Shown here: one piece after another, positions 15,499 through 22,563 of the stretch
How positions within the stretch are numbered: position 1 is the stretch's first letter
Layout of the letters: each line of letters starts with the position of its first letter
DNA from: Pelethousia sp034933245
GTDB lineage: Bacteria; Bacillota; Clostridia; Christensenellales; CAG-138
Assembly: GCA_034933245.1 (NCBI GenBank)
Contig: JAYFNX010000048.1
Coordinates: forward strand, 1 to 22,563
DNA: 22,563 nt
Direction: 5' to 3'
Translations under genes and position numbers: made by a program
The notes under the pieces: model-generated
Told to the model about the DNA's origin: nothing
Databases searched by the model: none
What the model saw: the letters and a program-made list of their open reading frames with translations, nothing else

Positions 15499-16143
15499 AT
15501 GGCGGATAGAATGGAGAGGATTGTAAACGGTAAAAAAGAGACCGTCATATCCGTAGAGCTTATGCGCCGGAGCGATGCCTATACCATTGCCAACTTTGTG
15601 CCGGGGGCCGAACTTATGTACCGTGCGGCAATGGGCGTATTCCATGCAGTGGATTGGCACGGCCGTATAGCCATTCTGACAGGCGGCGGCAATAATGGTG
15701 GCGATGGGTTTGCCCTCGCCTGCATACTGGCAGACCATGGCATTTCCCCGGATGTGTTTCGTATCAGCGAAAGGCTGACGGAGGACGGGCTGCACTATTT
15801 TGCACAGGCAACGCAAAAAGGCGTATGTATCCGGCCTTTTCAAGAAAGCACAGCGCTAACACACTACGATATTCTTGTGGACTGTATATTGGGCACAGGA
15901 TTTTCGGGGATGGTACGGGGTCTTGCGAGGAACGCGATTCAATCCGTTAACGTCGCAGACGGGTTTGTGGTCAGCGTGGATATTAACAGTGGCCTCAATG
16001 GGGACACGGGCGAAGCGGAACTGGCTGTAAAAAGCGATTTAACCGTTTCCATAGGCTATTATAAACAGGGTTTGTTCGCAGGCGATGCAGCCCAATATAG
16101 AAAAGCCGTGGTAAACGTGGATATCGGTATCCTACTTATATAG
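15499..16143 (+). CDS. nnrE: NAD(P)H-hydrate epimerase, stand-alone YjeF_N domain
   Basis: The enzyme interconverts R and S forms of hydrated NAD(P)H so that the dehydratase can repair them. The nucleotide loop is GGGNNGGDGFALA, followed by VDCILGTGFSG and VVSVDINSGLNGDTG, the conserved Asp-containing strands. The 214-residue protein has only the epimerase domain; the C-terminal kinase-like dehydratase (NNRD) usually fused to it in Bacteria is missing and no other copy is in the window. The ATG at 15499 was preferred because AGGAGG lies 9 bases before it, while the in-frame ATG at 15490 touches that site. It lies 51 bases after the ClC gene in the same direction and is probably in its operon. 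Confidence 0.88.
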   Translation: MADRMERIVNGKKETVISVELMRRSDAYTIANFVPGAELMYRAAMGVFHAVDWHGRIAILTGGGNNGGDGFALACILADHGISPDVFRISERLTEDGLHYFAQATQKGVCIRPFQESTALTHYDILVDCILGTGFSGMVRGLARNAIQSVNVADGFVVSVDINSGLNGDTGEAELAVKSDLTVSIGYYKQGLFAGDAAQYRKAVVNVDIGILLI

Positions 16144-16245
16144 CATCAGCTGAAAAAATAAAAACAAATGCAGCCCCGCTTCGTATCCCCATCAGGCCGT
16201 GCGCAGGGCGTTTTGCATTGTAAACGGGATTAACAAGGAGGCAAT

Positions 16246-16713
16246 ATGGGCAGCAAGCAAGAGCAGGCAATGGCGTTGTTTAAGGAAGGGTATAATTGTG
16301 CGCAATCCGTATTCGCTGTTTTCTGTGAGGATTTAGGGCTCGATTTTGAGACGGCGCTAAAGCTTGCTTCCTCCTTTGGCGGCGGCATGGGCAGGCTCCG
16401 GGAGGTATGCGGGGCTGTGAGCAGCATGTTCGCCATTGCCGGAATGAAATACGGTTATACCGATCCGACGGATAATGCTGCGAAAGCGGCACATTATCAG
16501 CTCATTCAGGACCTTGCCGCACAATTTAAAGCCGAAAACCACTCTATTTTATGTAGGGAGCTTTTAGGGCTGGGCGCCGGGCCGGACAACCCCATTCCGG
16601 CGTTGCGTACGCAGGCGTATTATGATAAACGGCCCTGTGCGGAATTGGTAGGCTGCGCAGCCAGGATCATGGAGGAGCTTCTTTCCCAACGGGAAAAGGT
16701 AGAGAGCGTTTAA
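16246..16713 (+). CDS. C_GCAxxG_C_C family protein
   Basis: A small cytosolic cysteine-rich protein common in anaerobes and frequently associated with redox or electron-transfer genes; its biochemical role is unknown. The five conserved cysteines are Cys18 (NCAQSV), Cys55 (CGAV, after GGGMGRLREV), Cys103 (CRELLG) and Cys131/Cys137 (CAELVGCAARI), exactly the family pattern, and the 155-residue length is standard. AAGGAGG lies six bases before the ATG. It is separated from the epimerase by about 100 bases that show no terminator, so it could belong to the same transcript. Metal or cluster binding is likely but inferred. Confidence 0.9.
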   Translation: MGSKQEQAMALFKEGYNCAQSVFAVFCEDLGLDFETALKLASSFGGGMGRLREVCGAVSSMFAIAGMKYGYTDPTDNAAKAAHYQLIQDLAAQFKAENHSILCRELLGLGAGPDNPIPALRTQAYYDKRPCAELVGCAARIMEELLSQREKVESV

Positions 16714-16892
16714 ATTTCCATCGCTGCTCCCCCCGCTCCGTCTTCCCAGCTCACCAATGTCCGGTTGTGTTTTTCTCCCCCGCACGGGCAACAAGCATTG
16801 TTCGTCTTTCCCTTTTGTCATCTCTCTGCGTTACCTATGGCCGCCAACAAGTTGGGAACCGTGGCAGCGGCTAGGTAAGGTAAGGATGGGCC

Positions 16893-17459
16893 CTATTGAG
16901 GCATCTCATCGACTTTCACGGTACATTGTGCCAGACTCAGCGGCACAGATAATGGTTCATATGTCAAACGAAGCACCGGCTGCATCCCCTCCGTTTCATA
17001 CTGGCTAGATGCATAGATGAGGGGGGTTGCATTTGGCGCACCGGTCAGGAGTAGCCCTTTGTTTTCTACTTTCCCATCAAACCATGCCTTTGCGATGGTT
17101 GTAATATTAATTTCCGTGTAGCCCATACAAGCTTCATCCCTATAATATACACTAAAATTACGGTCGGCCCTCGGCGGCATATACCAGTTGCTGTAAACGC
17201 TAAAATAATCGAAAAGCGGACGAACGCAATACTGGTTATTCTCTGCAAATAGATTTGTTTCTATCACAACCACAGGAATTTTAAAAAGGATTAACACTGC
17301 CTTTTCAATACGGCTTATGCAAGTGCTGGAAGGAAGCTCAAAAAAAAGGTAGGTTTTATAATTATGTCCGACGCACAAGGTATCGGTCTGATATTCGCAG
17401 CGTTTGATACGATTTGCCAGGCTAATTGATTTCCGGCAAGCTAAATCCAGATAACTCAT
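16893..17459 (-). CDS. Unknown protein with DNRLRE-like C-terminus
   Basis: The 188-residue protein has no signal peptide and no membrane helix. The last 80 residues, with INITTIAKAWFDGKVENKG, a GLLL strand and an LRLTYE end, follow the pattern of the DNRLRE beta-sandwich module that occurs in Gram-positive surface or spore-surface proteins. The middle (YLFFELPS...) would be its first strands. The start ATG at 17457-17459 was chosen because AAGGGTGAT lies seven bases before it; an in-frame extension to 17528 has no ribosome site. It is divergent from the small protein at 17603 with 143 bases between. Both are beta-rich, so they may act together, perhaps on the spore or cell surface. Function otherwise unknown. 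Confidence 0.7.
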   Translation of the reverse strand: MSYLDLACRKSISLANRIKRCEYQTDTLCVGHNYKTYLFFELPSSTCISRIEKAVLILFKIPVVVIETNLFAENNQYCVRPLFDYFSVYSNWYMPPRADRNFSVYYRDEACMGYTEINITTIAKAWFDGKVENKGLLLTGAPNATPLIYASSQYETEGMQPVLRLTYEPLSVPLSLAQCTVKVDEMPQ

Positions 17460-17524
17460 TATAATATCACCCTTATAAGTATACGTTTTAAAAAACATTT
17501 TGGGACCGATCTCTATAAACAGGA

Positions 17525-17550
17525 ACACAATCTACGTTCCGGCATAAACT
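17525..17550 (+). promoter_or_regulatory. Possible sigma-K-type promoter
   Basis: CATAAACT at 17543-17550 fits CATAnnnT and is preceded by AC at 17525-17526, 16 bases upstream, as in mother-cell sigma-K promoters. It lies about 50 bases before the small protein start. No good sigma-A boxes were seen there. The motif is short, so chance is possible. Confidence 0.3.
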
Positions 17551-17602
17551 GCAATTGAAAGCATGTACTTTCAATATTCTAAAATAAACAGGAGGGAAAC
17601 TT

Positions 17603-17893
17603 ATGACGGATGTTGCCATTACTGTAGATAGTGGTACTCCATTTGATACCAGCAGCACCAATGCCGTACTATCCATTGCGGTTACAAATACAGCCCAAGT
17701 CCCGTGCAAATCGGGAACTGCCGCGTACTATTATGTTGCTTTATCCGACGGAACGAATAATGAAAATTACACCTTCTCGGTAGCAGATCCCGGTACAATC
17801 CAGGCTAGCCATGTGGAGACCTTTATCGTAGAAAATACCACCTTGGGTACGATTACCACTTCTAGCGGCGCGATTTATTACACGGCCGCTTAA
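17603..17893 (+). CDS. Small Thr/Ser-rich beta protein, unknown
   Basis: The 96-residue product begins MTDVAITVDSGTPFD and is rich in Thr, Ser, Ala and Gly. It has only one Lys and no Arg, so it is strongly acidic, and it alternates short beta-type strands. It has one Cys (CKSG) and two aromatic runs (AAYYYVAL, AIYYTAA) and no signal peptide. A very strong AGGAGG lies seven bases before the ATG and a good terminator follows the stop, so it forms its own transcript. The composition resembles small spore-surface or structural proteins, and the upstream motif could be sporulation-specific, but no family is recognised. Confidence 0.75.
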   Translation: MTDVAITVDSGTPFDTSSTNAVLSIAVTNTAQVPCKSGTAAYYYVALSDGTNNENYTFSVADPGTIQASHVETFIVENTTLGTITTSSGAIYYTAA

Positions 17894-17909
17894 TATTACC
17901 TTTGCTCTT

Positions 17910-17955
17910 AAGGATCCATATTTTTCCACAGTGCTGGAGGAATATGGATCTTTTT
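17910..17955 (+). terminator. Intrinsic terminator of the small beta protein gene
   Basis: GATCCATATT (17913-17922) pairs with AATATGGATC (17941-17950), followed by five T at 17951-17955. It is placed 16 bases after the stop codon. Confidence 0.85.
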
Positions 17956-18369
17956 AAAGCGTGCGAGCAGATCTTGATGTTCGACATGGCCGTTTGCACT
18001 TTTTACGCTATAACGTTTGTAATGCCAAGCGCTTTGTATTTTTAATCCCATGTTACATCATAGAATGCTAGTATAGAATACTTTCGTTTAAGAATAACGA
18101 AATAGGCCCTGCTATTTTAGGCAATAGAATTTGCCTGTCAAAAATACGGGGGATATTTCCAAACATCACGGTTCCCCTCCCCTTTCCTATGCGCTCGCCG
18201 TTATATGGATAAGAAGCATACAATTCCACTTGGGGGGACTAAACCACAGCGTGTATGTTCACAATCCCCTTTTTCAACAGGCGTTCGGGGAACAAAATGC
18301 AGGTGTAAAGCGCCGCATACTTCATACAATGGTATAAGAAACTTATATGGGAATCTTTCCTATAAGGCA
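17956..18369. other. Intergenic stretch without a supported gene
   Basis: About 410 bases between the terminator and the transketolase promoter. Two frames of 68 and 86 codons can be drawn on the plus strand, but neither has a ribosome site or family resemblance. An A+T-rich part (18030-18130) has TAGAAT repeated at 18063 and 18076 and a 6-bp hairpin near 18118-18135. Nothing identifiable was seen on the minus strand. Confidence 0.6.
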
Positions 18370-18398
18370 TTGCGGCAACGCGCGGGGAATAGTATAGT
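18370..18398 (+). promoter_or_regulatory. Promoter of the transketolase operon
   Basis: TTGCGG (18370-18375) is 17 bases from TATAGT (18393-18398), giving a leader of about 75 bases. The leader carries AGGGAGG before the first gene. Confidence 0.6.
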
Positions 18399-18478
18399 AA
18401 AAATAGAGAGTAAAACTATCTACTTATCACATTCAAGGGCACTTCAAACACATCTAACAATATAGGGAGGTAGGATCT

Positions 18479-19309
18479 ATGGCACTTTCTGACGTAGAAA
18501 AGCAGCGGCTGCAGAATACGGCACGGGATTTGCGTTTAACGACCATCGACGTAATGGGGTGGTCGGGCGGAGCGCACATTGGCGGTTCCCTAAGCATTCT
18601 GGACATTCTGACAATGCTCTATTTTAAGTATCTGAACATTGACCCAAAGAACCCCCAGTGGGAGGAACGCGATAGGTTCATCCTCTCGAAGGGGCACGCG
18701 GCAGCGGGGTATATTCCCGTGCTTGCCAAGAAAGGGTATTTCCCCGTGGAAACCCTCATGAGTTTTAACCACTTCGGCTCTCCCTTTGCCATGCATCCGG
18801 ATTCCAATAAAATCAACGGCTGTGATGTTTCCGCCGGCAGCCTGGGGCATGGGTTGTCCATGGCGGTGGGCTTGGGTTTGGGTGCGCGTTATCTGAAAAA
18901 GAATTGGAAAACCGTTTGCATTATGGGAGATGGCGAGTGCTGCGAAGGTAGCGTTTGGGAAGCGGCCATGGCAGCCGTCCATTTCAAGCTGGGAAATGTG
19001 ATTGGCATTGTGGACCGCAACCGGCTCATGATCGACGGAAAAACCGAGGACATCATGGCCCTGGAACCTTTCGCGGATAAATGGCGGGCTTTTGGCTGGG
19101 AGGTTTTGGAAGTGAACGGCCATGATTTCGACCAACTGGATGCCGCCTTGGAAAAGGCATGGCAGGCAACTGAAAAGCCGGTGCTCATTCTTGCAAATAC
19201 CATCAAGGGCAAAGGCGTGGACTTTATGGAAAACAACGTGGTCTACCACTATGCCGCAGGAGATTCCGAGCTTTGCGCCAAGGCCAAGGCTTCGATCATG
19301 AAAGGTTAA
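18479..19309 (+). CDS. Transketolase, N-terminal (TPP-binding) subunit
   Basis: First half of a split transketolase, which moves two-carbon units between sugar phosphates using thiamine diphosphate. The 276-residue protein has GGAHIGGSLS near 30-40 and SKGHAA (70-75). The TPP/Mg motif runs over about 32 residues from GDGECCEGS at 150 to IVDRN at 181. It corresponds to about the first 280 residues of the full-length enzyme. The following gene starts 13 bases later and encodes the missing half, so this is a normal split, frequent in Clostridia and archaea, not a frameshift. AGGGAGG precedes the ATG. Confidence 0.95.
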   Translation: MALSDVEKQRLQNTARDLRLTTIDVMGWSGGAHIGGSLSILDILTMLYFKYLNIDPKNPQWEERDRFILSKGHAAAGYIPVLAKKGYFPVETLMSFNHFGSPFAMHPDSNKINGCDVSAGSLGHGLSMAVGLGLGARYLKKNWKTVCIMGDGECCEGSVWEAAMAAVHFKLGNVIGIVDRNRLMIDGKTEDIMALEPFADKWRAFGWEVLEVNGHDFDQLDAALEKAWQATEKPVLILANTIKGKGVDFMENNVVYHYAAGDSELCAKAKASIMKG

Positions 19310-19322
19310 GGAGGAAAAAACC

Positions 19323-20336
19323 ATGGCAGTTGTAACCGGCACCAACTGGAATGCATACGATGCAGCCACGATGACGGCCAAAGAAATTTACGGACGCACC
19401 TTGGCAGAACTGGGCAAGCATAACGATAAGATCGTGGGCCTTACTGCGGACTTGGCAAAGACTACGGCTATTGTGCATTTTGAAAAGGCCTTTCCGGACC
19501 GCTTTTTCAACGTGGGTATCGCCGAGCAAAACCTCTTTGGCATAGCGGCCGGTTTGGCAAAAGCGGGGCTTATACCATTCGCCTCCACCATGGCGGTATT
19601 CGCCTGCCTGCGGGCCGGCGAACAGGTTCGAACCGACATTGCTTACCAAAATTTGCCTGTAAAGATTATCGCCACCCATGCCGGCATCTCCTTCGGCCAT
19701 GCCGGAACGACCCACCACTGCACCGAGGATTTTGCCCTTATGCGGGCAATTCCCAATATGACGGTGATCTGTCCGGCGGACGGCATTGAAACCTCGAAGG
19801 CGGTGCAAGCCTGCGTGGACACGCCGGGCCCCGTCTATATCCGCATTGGCCGTGGCTTTGAACCGCCCTGCTATGAAAATGATCAGTATACCTACGAAAT
19901 CGGCAAAGCTATCACCATGCGGGAAGGCACGGATTTAACCATTATCTGCTGTGGCATCGCCGTTTTGCAAGCCATGAATGCGGCAAAGACTTTGGCGGAA
20001 GCCGACGGCCTTTCCGTGCGGGTTATTAACATGCATACCATCAAACCGATTGACCGGGAGGCTATTCTGTCCGCCGTGCAAGGCACCCGCCGCATCCTTA
20101 CCGTGGAGGAGCATAACATTGAGGGCGGGCTTGGCGACGCCGTAGGCGGGGTGATCGCGGAATCCGGCAAGGGCTGTGTGTTTAAAAAGCACGGTCTTTA
20201 TGATACCTTTACTACCATCGGCTATGCAGAGGATCTCTATGCCTACTACAAGCTGGATGCCAATGGAATCGTGGATGTCGTGCGCGAGATGATGGGCATG
20301 GAGTTTGAGGCGGATGAAGACTGGAACGACGATTGA
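19323..20336 (+). CDS. Transketolase, C-terminal (pyrimidine-binding) subunit
   Basis: Second half of the heteromeric transketolase. The 337-residue protein contains the pyrimidine-binding domain with the catalytic Glu68 in GIAEQNLFGIAAGLA, then GISFGHAGTTHHCTEDFALM, and a C-terminal transketolase_C domain (VRVINMHTIKPID, VEEHNIEGGLGDAV). An AAGGAGG seven bases before the ATG gives it its own start. The stop is 15 bases before the next gene, confirming the operon. DXS or pyruvate dehydrogenase E1 beta are unlikely because the partner is a TktA-type N domain. Confidence 0.95.
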   Translation: MAVVTGTNWNAYDAATMTAKEIYGRTLAELGKHNDKIVGLTADLAKTTAIVHFEKAFPDRFFNVGIAEQNLFGIAAGLAKAGLIPFASTMAVFACLRAGEQVRTDIAYQNLPVKIIATHAGISFGHAGTTHHCTEDFALMRAIPNMTVICPADGIETSKAVQACVDTPGPVYIRIGRGFEPPCYENDQYTYEIGKAITMREGTDLTIICCGIAVLQAMNAAKTLAEADGLSVRVINMHTIKPIDREAILSAVQGTRRILTVEEHNIEGGLGDAVGGVIAESGKGCVFKKHGLYDTFTTIGYAEDLYAYYKLDANGIVDVVREMMGMEFEADEDWNDD

Positions 20337-20351
20337 GAAGGGGGAAGAAGC

Positions 20352-21137
20352 ATGCGCGCATCGCAACAGGATATCATGACGGCAAAGCTGTTTTTCAATG
20401 CAGCCTTCCCCGTTATGCAGGTGCTGCTTGATGACGACCCCAAGCTGCACAAAAAATTTGAACATTTTAAAGCAACCGTACAATTCGGGGCAAAAAACGA
20501 AGATGAGTTGCTGTGCTGCCATCTGATCTTTGATGACGGTAACGTGCGTGTGGTGCAGGGACCGGCCACACAATACGATCTGGCGCTAACCTTTCCTACG
20601 ATAGAAAAGATGAACGCGCTGCTGCGCGGCGGAATGGCGCTTCCATCCATCAAGGGAAAGCTCAGCCTTCTGCCCCCTGTGCTATCCATTCTCATGGGGC
20701 TGATGATCATGTCCCCCAAGAAGGTGCCCAAGGATTTTGCCGGGCAGGCGCTTAAGGTGAAATGCAGCCTGTATATGATTACCCGGGCCCTATCCCAATA
20801 TAACAAGCTGGGCGATCCCCATATGCAGGAATTTTGCCGCCGTCAGCCGGACCGCATCTATCAGTTTACCGTGAAAAACGGGGACGATCCCCATTATATT
20901 GCCTGCTACCTGCGGATTGCCGCAGGCAAGAGCAAATCCGGTCATGGCGTATATACCCGTCGGTCCCCCTTCGTACACTTTTCGTTCAAAAGTGTGGAAG
21001 GGGCCCTTAAGGTGCTGCTCAAGGAGGTCGCGTTTGTGGAAGGTGTGGAAAAGGGCTATGTAGAGACCATTGGCAGCCCGGAATACGCCTGCTATTTAAA
21101 CGACTATATGGCAATTTTGCAGGGCATGCTCACCTGA
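20352..21137 (+). CDS. Unknown operon protein, weakly SCP2-like
   Basis: The 261-residue protein begins MRASQQDIMTAKLFFNAAF and has no signal peptide; a short hydrophobic stretch (LPPVLSILMGLMIM) lies near 110-125. The strand pattern LIFDDGNVRVVQG...YDLALTF near 58-80, with a helix and LLRGGMALPSIKGKLSLL behind it, resembles the lipid-binding SCP2 fold. This is a resemblance by eye only. The second half, with SFKSVEGALKVLLKEVAFVEGVEKG, is unlike anything recognised. It lies between a transketolase and a polyol-type dehydrogenase, 15 bases after the former, so it is part of that pathway, perhaps as a hydrophobic-substrate carrier or regulator. Translation is supported by GGGGGAAG before the ATG. 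Confidence 0.75.
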   Translation: MRASQQDIMTAKLFFNAAFPVMQVLLDDDPKLHKKFEHFKATVQFGAKNEDELLCCHLIFDDGNVRVVQGPATQYDLALTFPTIEKMNALLRGGMALPSIKGKLSLLPPVLSILMGLMIMSPKKVPKDFAGQALKVKCSLYMITRALSQYNKLGDPHMQEFCRRQPDRIYQFTVKNGDDPHYIACYLRIAAGKSKSGHGVYTRRSPFVHFSFKSVEGALKVLLKEVAFVEGVEKGYVETIGSPEYACYLNDYMAILQGMLT

Positions 21138-21149
21138 TCCCTCTGCTTT

Positions 21150-21187
21150 GCCCGGCTGGGCCCGCTTTTATGCTGGCCCGGCAGGGC
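21150..21187 (+). repeat. Strong intercistronic hairpin
   Basis: GCCCGGCTGGGCC (21150-21162) pairs with GGCCCGGCAGGGC (21175-21187) with one mismatch and one G-T pair, giving a very GC-rich stem 12 bases after the SCP2-like gene. No T-run follows, so it is more likely an mRNA-stability or processing hairpin than a strict terminator. Confidence 0.6.
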
Positions 21188-21233
21188 GAAATCTGATACT
21201 ATAAAAGACAGGATTCAAAAGGAGGGCTTCCGT

Positions 21234-22451
21234 TTGAAAACGATTTATTTTGAGAAGGATATTCCGCGGATTCTTATTACCAAGTTTGCCGCCAAGCATT
21301 GCAAGCCAATCTTGTATACGGGTCTCAACGCGGTAAAATATAATAAAAATTTGCCCGATCCTCCCTTGCCCGCTAAGGACTGGGTGCGGGTTAAAAACAT
21401 CGCCTGCGGCGTTTGCGGAACGGACATGAGCTTTTTTAAAGCTACGACGGGAACAAATTCCGCCTTTGAACCCATACCCGCATCAAAGCGCACCTATCTT
21501 GGCCATGAAAATGTGGGCGTCATCACAGAAGTGGGCGGAGCCGTACAGGATTTTAAGGTGGGCGACCGCGTGACAATCCGAGCCTATATGGCGGGCTGCG
21601 ATACCAAGGGCATCAAACCCCGGTGTTCTTATTGCGAGGCGGGCAACTACAATTTTTGTACGAACTATGGCGCGCCCCCACCCCAGTCGCTGCCGGATAC
21701 AGGGGGCGGATTTGGCGACAGCTTCGTCTATCCCGCCCGCGGCCTAGCCCATATCTATGACGAGCTGAGCGACGAACAGGCCGTGATGGTGGAACCCACC
21801 TGTGTATCCATCCATTCCGTACTTTGCGCGCCGCCGCAAAAAGGCGAAAAAGTGTTGGTTATGGGCTGCGGCACCATCGGGTTGGGCGTGGTGCAAGCCA
21901 TTAAAATCGTTCAGCCGGATTGCGAGGTCTGGGTGATGGAGCGGGTGAAAACCAAGCAGGATTTTGCCAAGCGCTTAGGGGCGGACCATGTTCTCTCCGG
22001 TGATCTTTACGAAGCGGCCTCCAAAGCGACAGGCGGAAGCCCGGTCTATACCGGCATGAACAAAAACAAGTATTTTTTCGGCGGATTTGACAGGCTTTAT
22101 GACTGCATTGGGGGCGACTGGGCCAACACGACGGGGCTCCGCCTGCTTCGGGCTAAAGGAACCTACGTAAAAATCGGCCATCATATGCGGGCCGTTACTT
22201 TCGATGAAAGCCCCGTATGGTGGCAGGAGTTGCGAATCATCGGCGTGGATGCCCATGGTATGGAGGAGTGGCAAGGCCGCAAGTTATATACCTTTGATCT
22301 TGCCCAGGAGTGGATTCGGGATGGGATCTATAAGGTGGAGGGCTTTGTAACCAACCATTTTAAGCTGGATGATTATAAGCTTGCCCTGAAGCTCGCCCTG
22401 CAAAACCCGCCGGATGTGGTAAAAATTGTACTGGATTGCAATACAAACTAA
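21234..22451 (+). CDS. Zinc-dependent polyol-type (MDR) dehydrogenase
   Basis: A 405-residue medium-chain dehydrogenase that would oxidise a sugar alcohol or similar secondary alcohol with NAD(P). The catalytic zinc site is Cys58 (in CGVCGTDM; Cys61 follows), with GHE at His91-Glu92 as the second ligand region. A structural-zinc lobe has Cys122, Cys131, Cys134 and Cys142. The spacing x8-x2-x7 differs from the usual x2-x2-x7, as an insertion separates the first Cys. The cofactor loop is VMGCGTIGLGVV near 208-220. The start is TTG at 21234, with AGGAGGG at proper distance and the family start at IYFEKDIP. Its place after the transketolase genes suggests that its keto product feeds the pentose phosphate pathway. 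Confidence 0.9.
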   Translation: MKTIYFEKDIPRILITKFAAKHCKPILYTGLNAVKYNKNLPDPPLPAKDWVRVKNIACGVCGTDMSFFKATTGTNSAFEPIPASKRTYLGHENVGVITEVGGAVQDFKVGDRVTIRAYMAGCDTKGIKPRCSYCEAGNYNFCTNYGAPPPQSLPDTGGGFGDSFVYPARGLAHIYDELSDEQAVMVEPTCVSIHSVLCAPPQKGEKVLVMGCGTIGLGVVQAIKIVQPDCEVWVMERVKTKQDFAKRLGADHVLSGDLYEAASKATGGSPVYTGMNKNKYFFGGFDRLYDCIGGDWANTTGLRLLRAKGTYVKIGHHMRAVTFDESPVWWQELRIIGVDAHGMEEWQGRKLYTFDLAQEWIRDGIYKVEGFVTNHFKLDDYKLALKLALQNPPDVVKIVLDCNTN

Positions 22452-22474
22452 ACAAGAAAAAGGGACGCCATGCC

Positions 22475-22563
22475 ATGGACAAAGTGCGCAAGCATGAAAA
22501 AAAGCCTGTAGAGGGTCTCCTCAAAATCAGTGATTTGTCAGAGGCAACCGATACCCTTCTTTC
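22475..22563 (+). CDS. Start of an unidentified gene, cut by the window edge
   Basis: A frame from ATG 22475 stays open to the end (29 codons). It begins MDKVRKHEKK and continues with PVEGLLKISDLSEATDTLL. AAGGGA lies about 10 bases before the ATG, and it follows the dehydrogenase by 23 bases in the same direction, so it is probably the next operon gene. An earlier ATG at 22470 meets a stop quickly. Too short to identify. Confidence 0.55.
   Translation, partial: MDKVRKHEKKPVEGLLKISDLSEATDTLL

Noticed and set aside
18131..18465. Two small plus-strand frames before the transketolase gene
   Set aside because: No ribosome sites or similarity, and they run through the promoter.
18479..20336. Transketolase halves as a frameshifted single gene
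   Set aside because: Each half has its own strong ribosome site, start and stop, and the split lies at the normal domain border; this is a known two-subunit form.

Overview
The window looks like chromosome of a mid-GC Firmicute, most likely class Clostridia. The support is consistent AGGAGG-type ribosome sites, frequent GTG/TTG starts, sigma-A promoters, a MutS2-type protein, a C_GCAxxG_C_C protein, a split transketolase and a specialised NusG. No genus can be named from sequence alone. There are no tRNA, rRNA, CRISPR, phage or insertion-sequence genes.

Positions 1-7.9 kb (minus strand) hold a surface-glycan locus, read right to left. A sigma-A promoter (about 7860-7885) precedes a truncated N-terminus of an O-antigen-ligase-like membrane protein. 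A NusG-paralogue antiterminator, a PglF/CapD-type nucleotide-sugar 4,6-dehydratase and a PglC-type phosphoglycosyl transferase follow, all three intact. Downstream are four consecutive dead genes of a nonulosonic (legionaminic/sialic-like) acid pathway: N-acetyl sugar amidotransferase, CBS-nucleotidyltransferase (PtmE type), NeuD-type acetyltransferase and NeuB synthase. Each is near full length but broken by stops and frameshifts, while the old start/stop overlaps between genes survive. The strain seems to have lost the acid sugar recently while keeping the initiating enzymes.

Positions 8.0-11.8 kb (minus strand) carry a MerR regulator with its own dyad promoter. Next comes a strong promoter followed by an unassigned structured transcript that also contains a 45-codon Cys-rich reading frame and two terminator-like hairpins. 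A MutS2-like ATPase without the Smr nuclease domain and a GNAT acetyltransferase, overlapping by four bases, complete this block.

Positions 12.1-16.7 kb (plus strand) hold a run of housekeeping and stress genes: MsrA-MsrB fusion, a small HAD protein of the soluble P-type-ATPase-like family, a ClC Cl-/H+ antiporter with a C-terminal RCK_C domain, a stand-alone NAD(P)HX epimerase and a C_GCAxxG_C_C protein.

Positions 16.9-17.95 kb hold a divergent pair of unknown beta-rich proteins, one with a DNRLRE-like C-terminus. A possible sporulation-type promoter lies before the plus-strand gene and a clear terminator after it.

Positions 18.4-22.56 kb (plus strand) form an operon of transketolase N and C subunits, a protein of unknown function (weakly SCP2-like), a zinc-dependent polyol-type dehydrogenase and the start of another gene cut by the window edge. 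It is probably a sugar or polyol catabolic unit.
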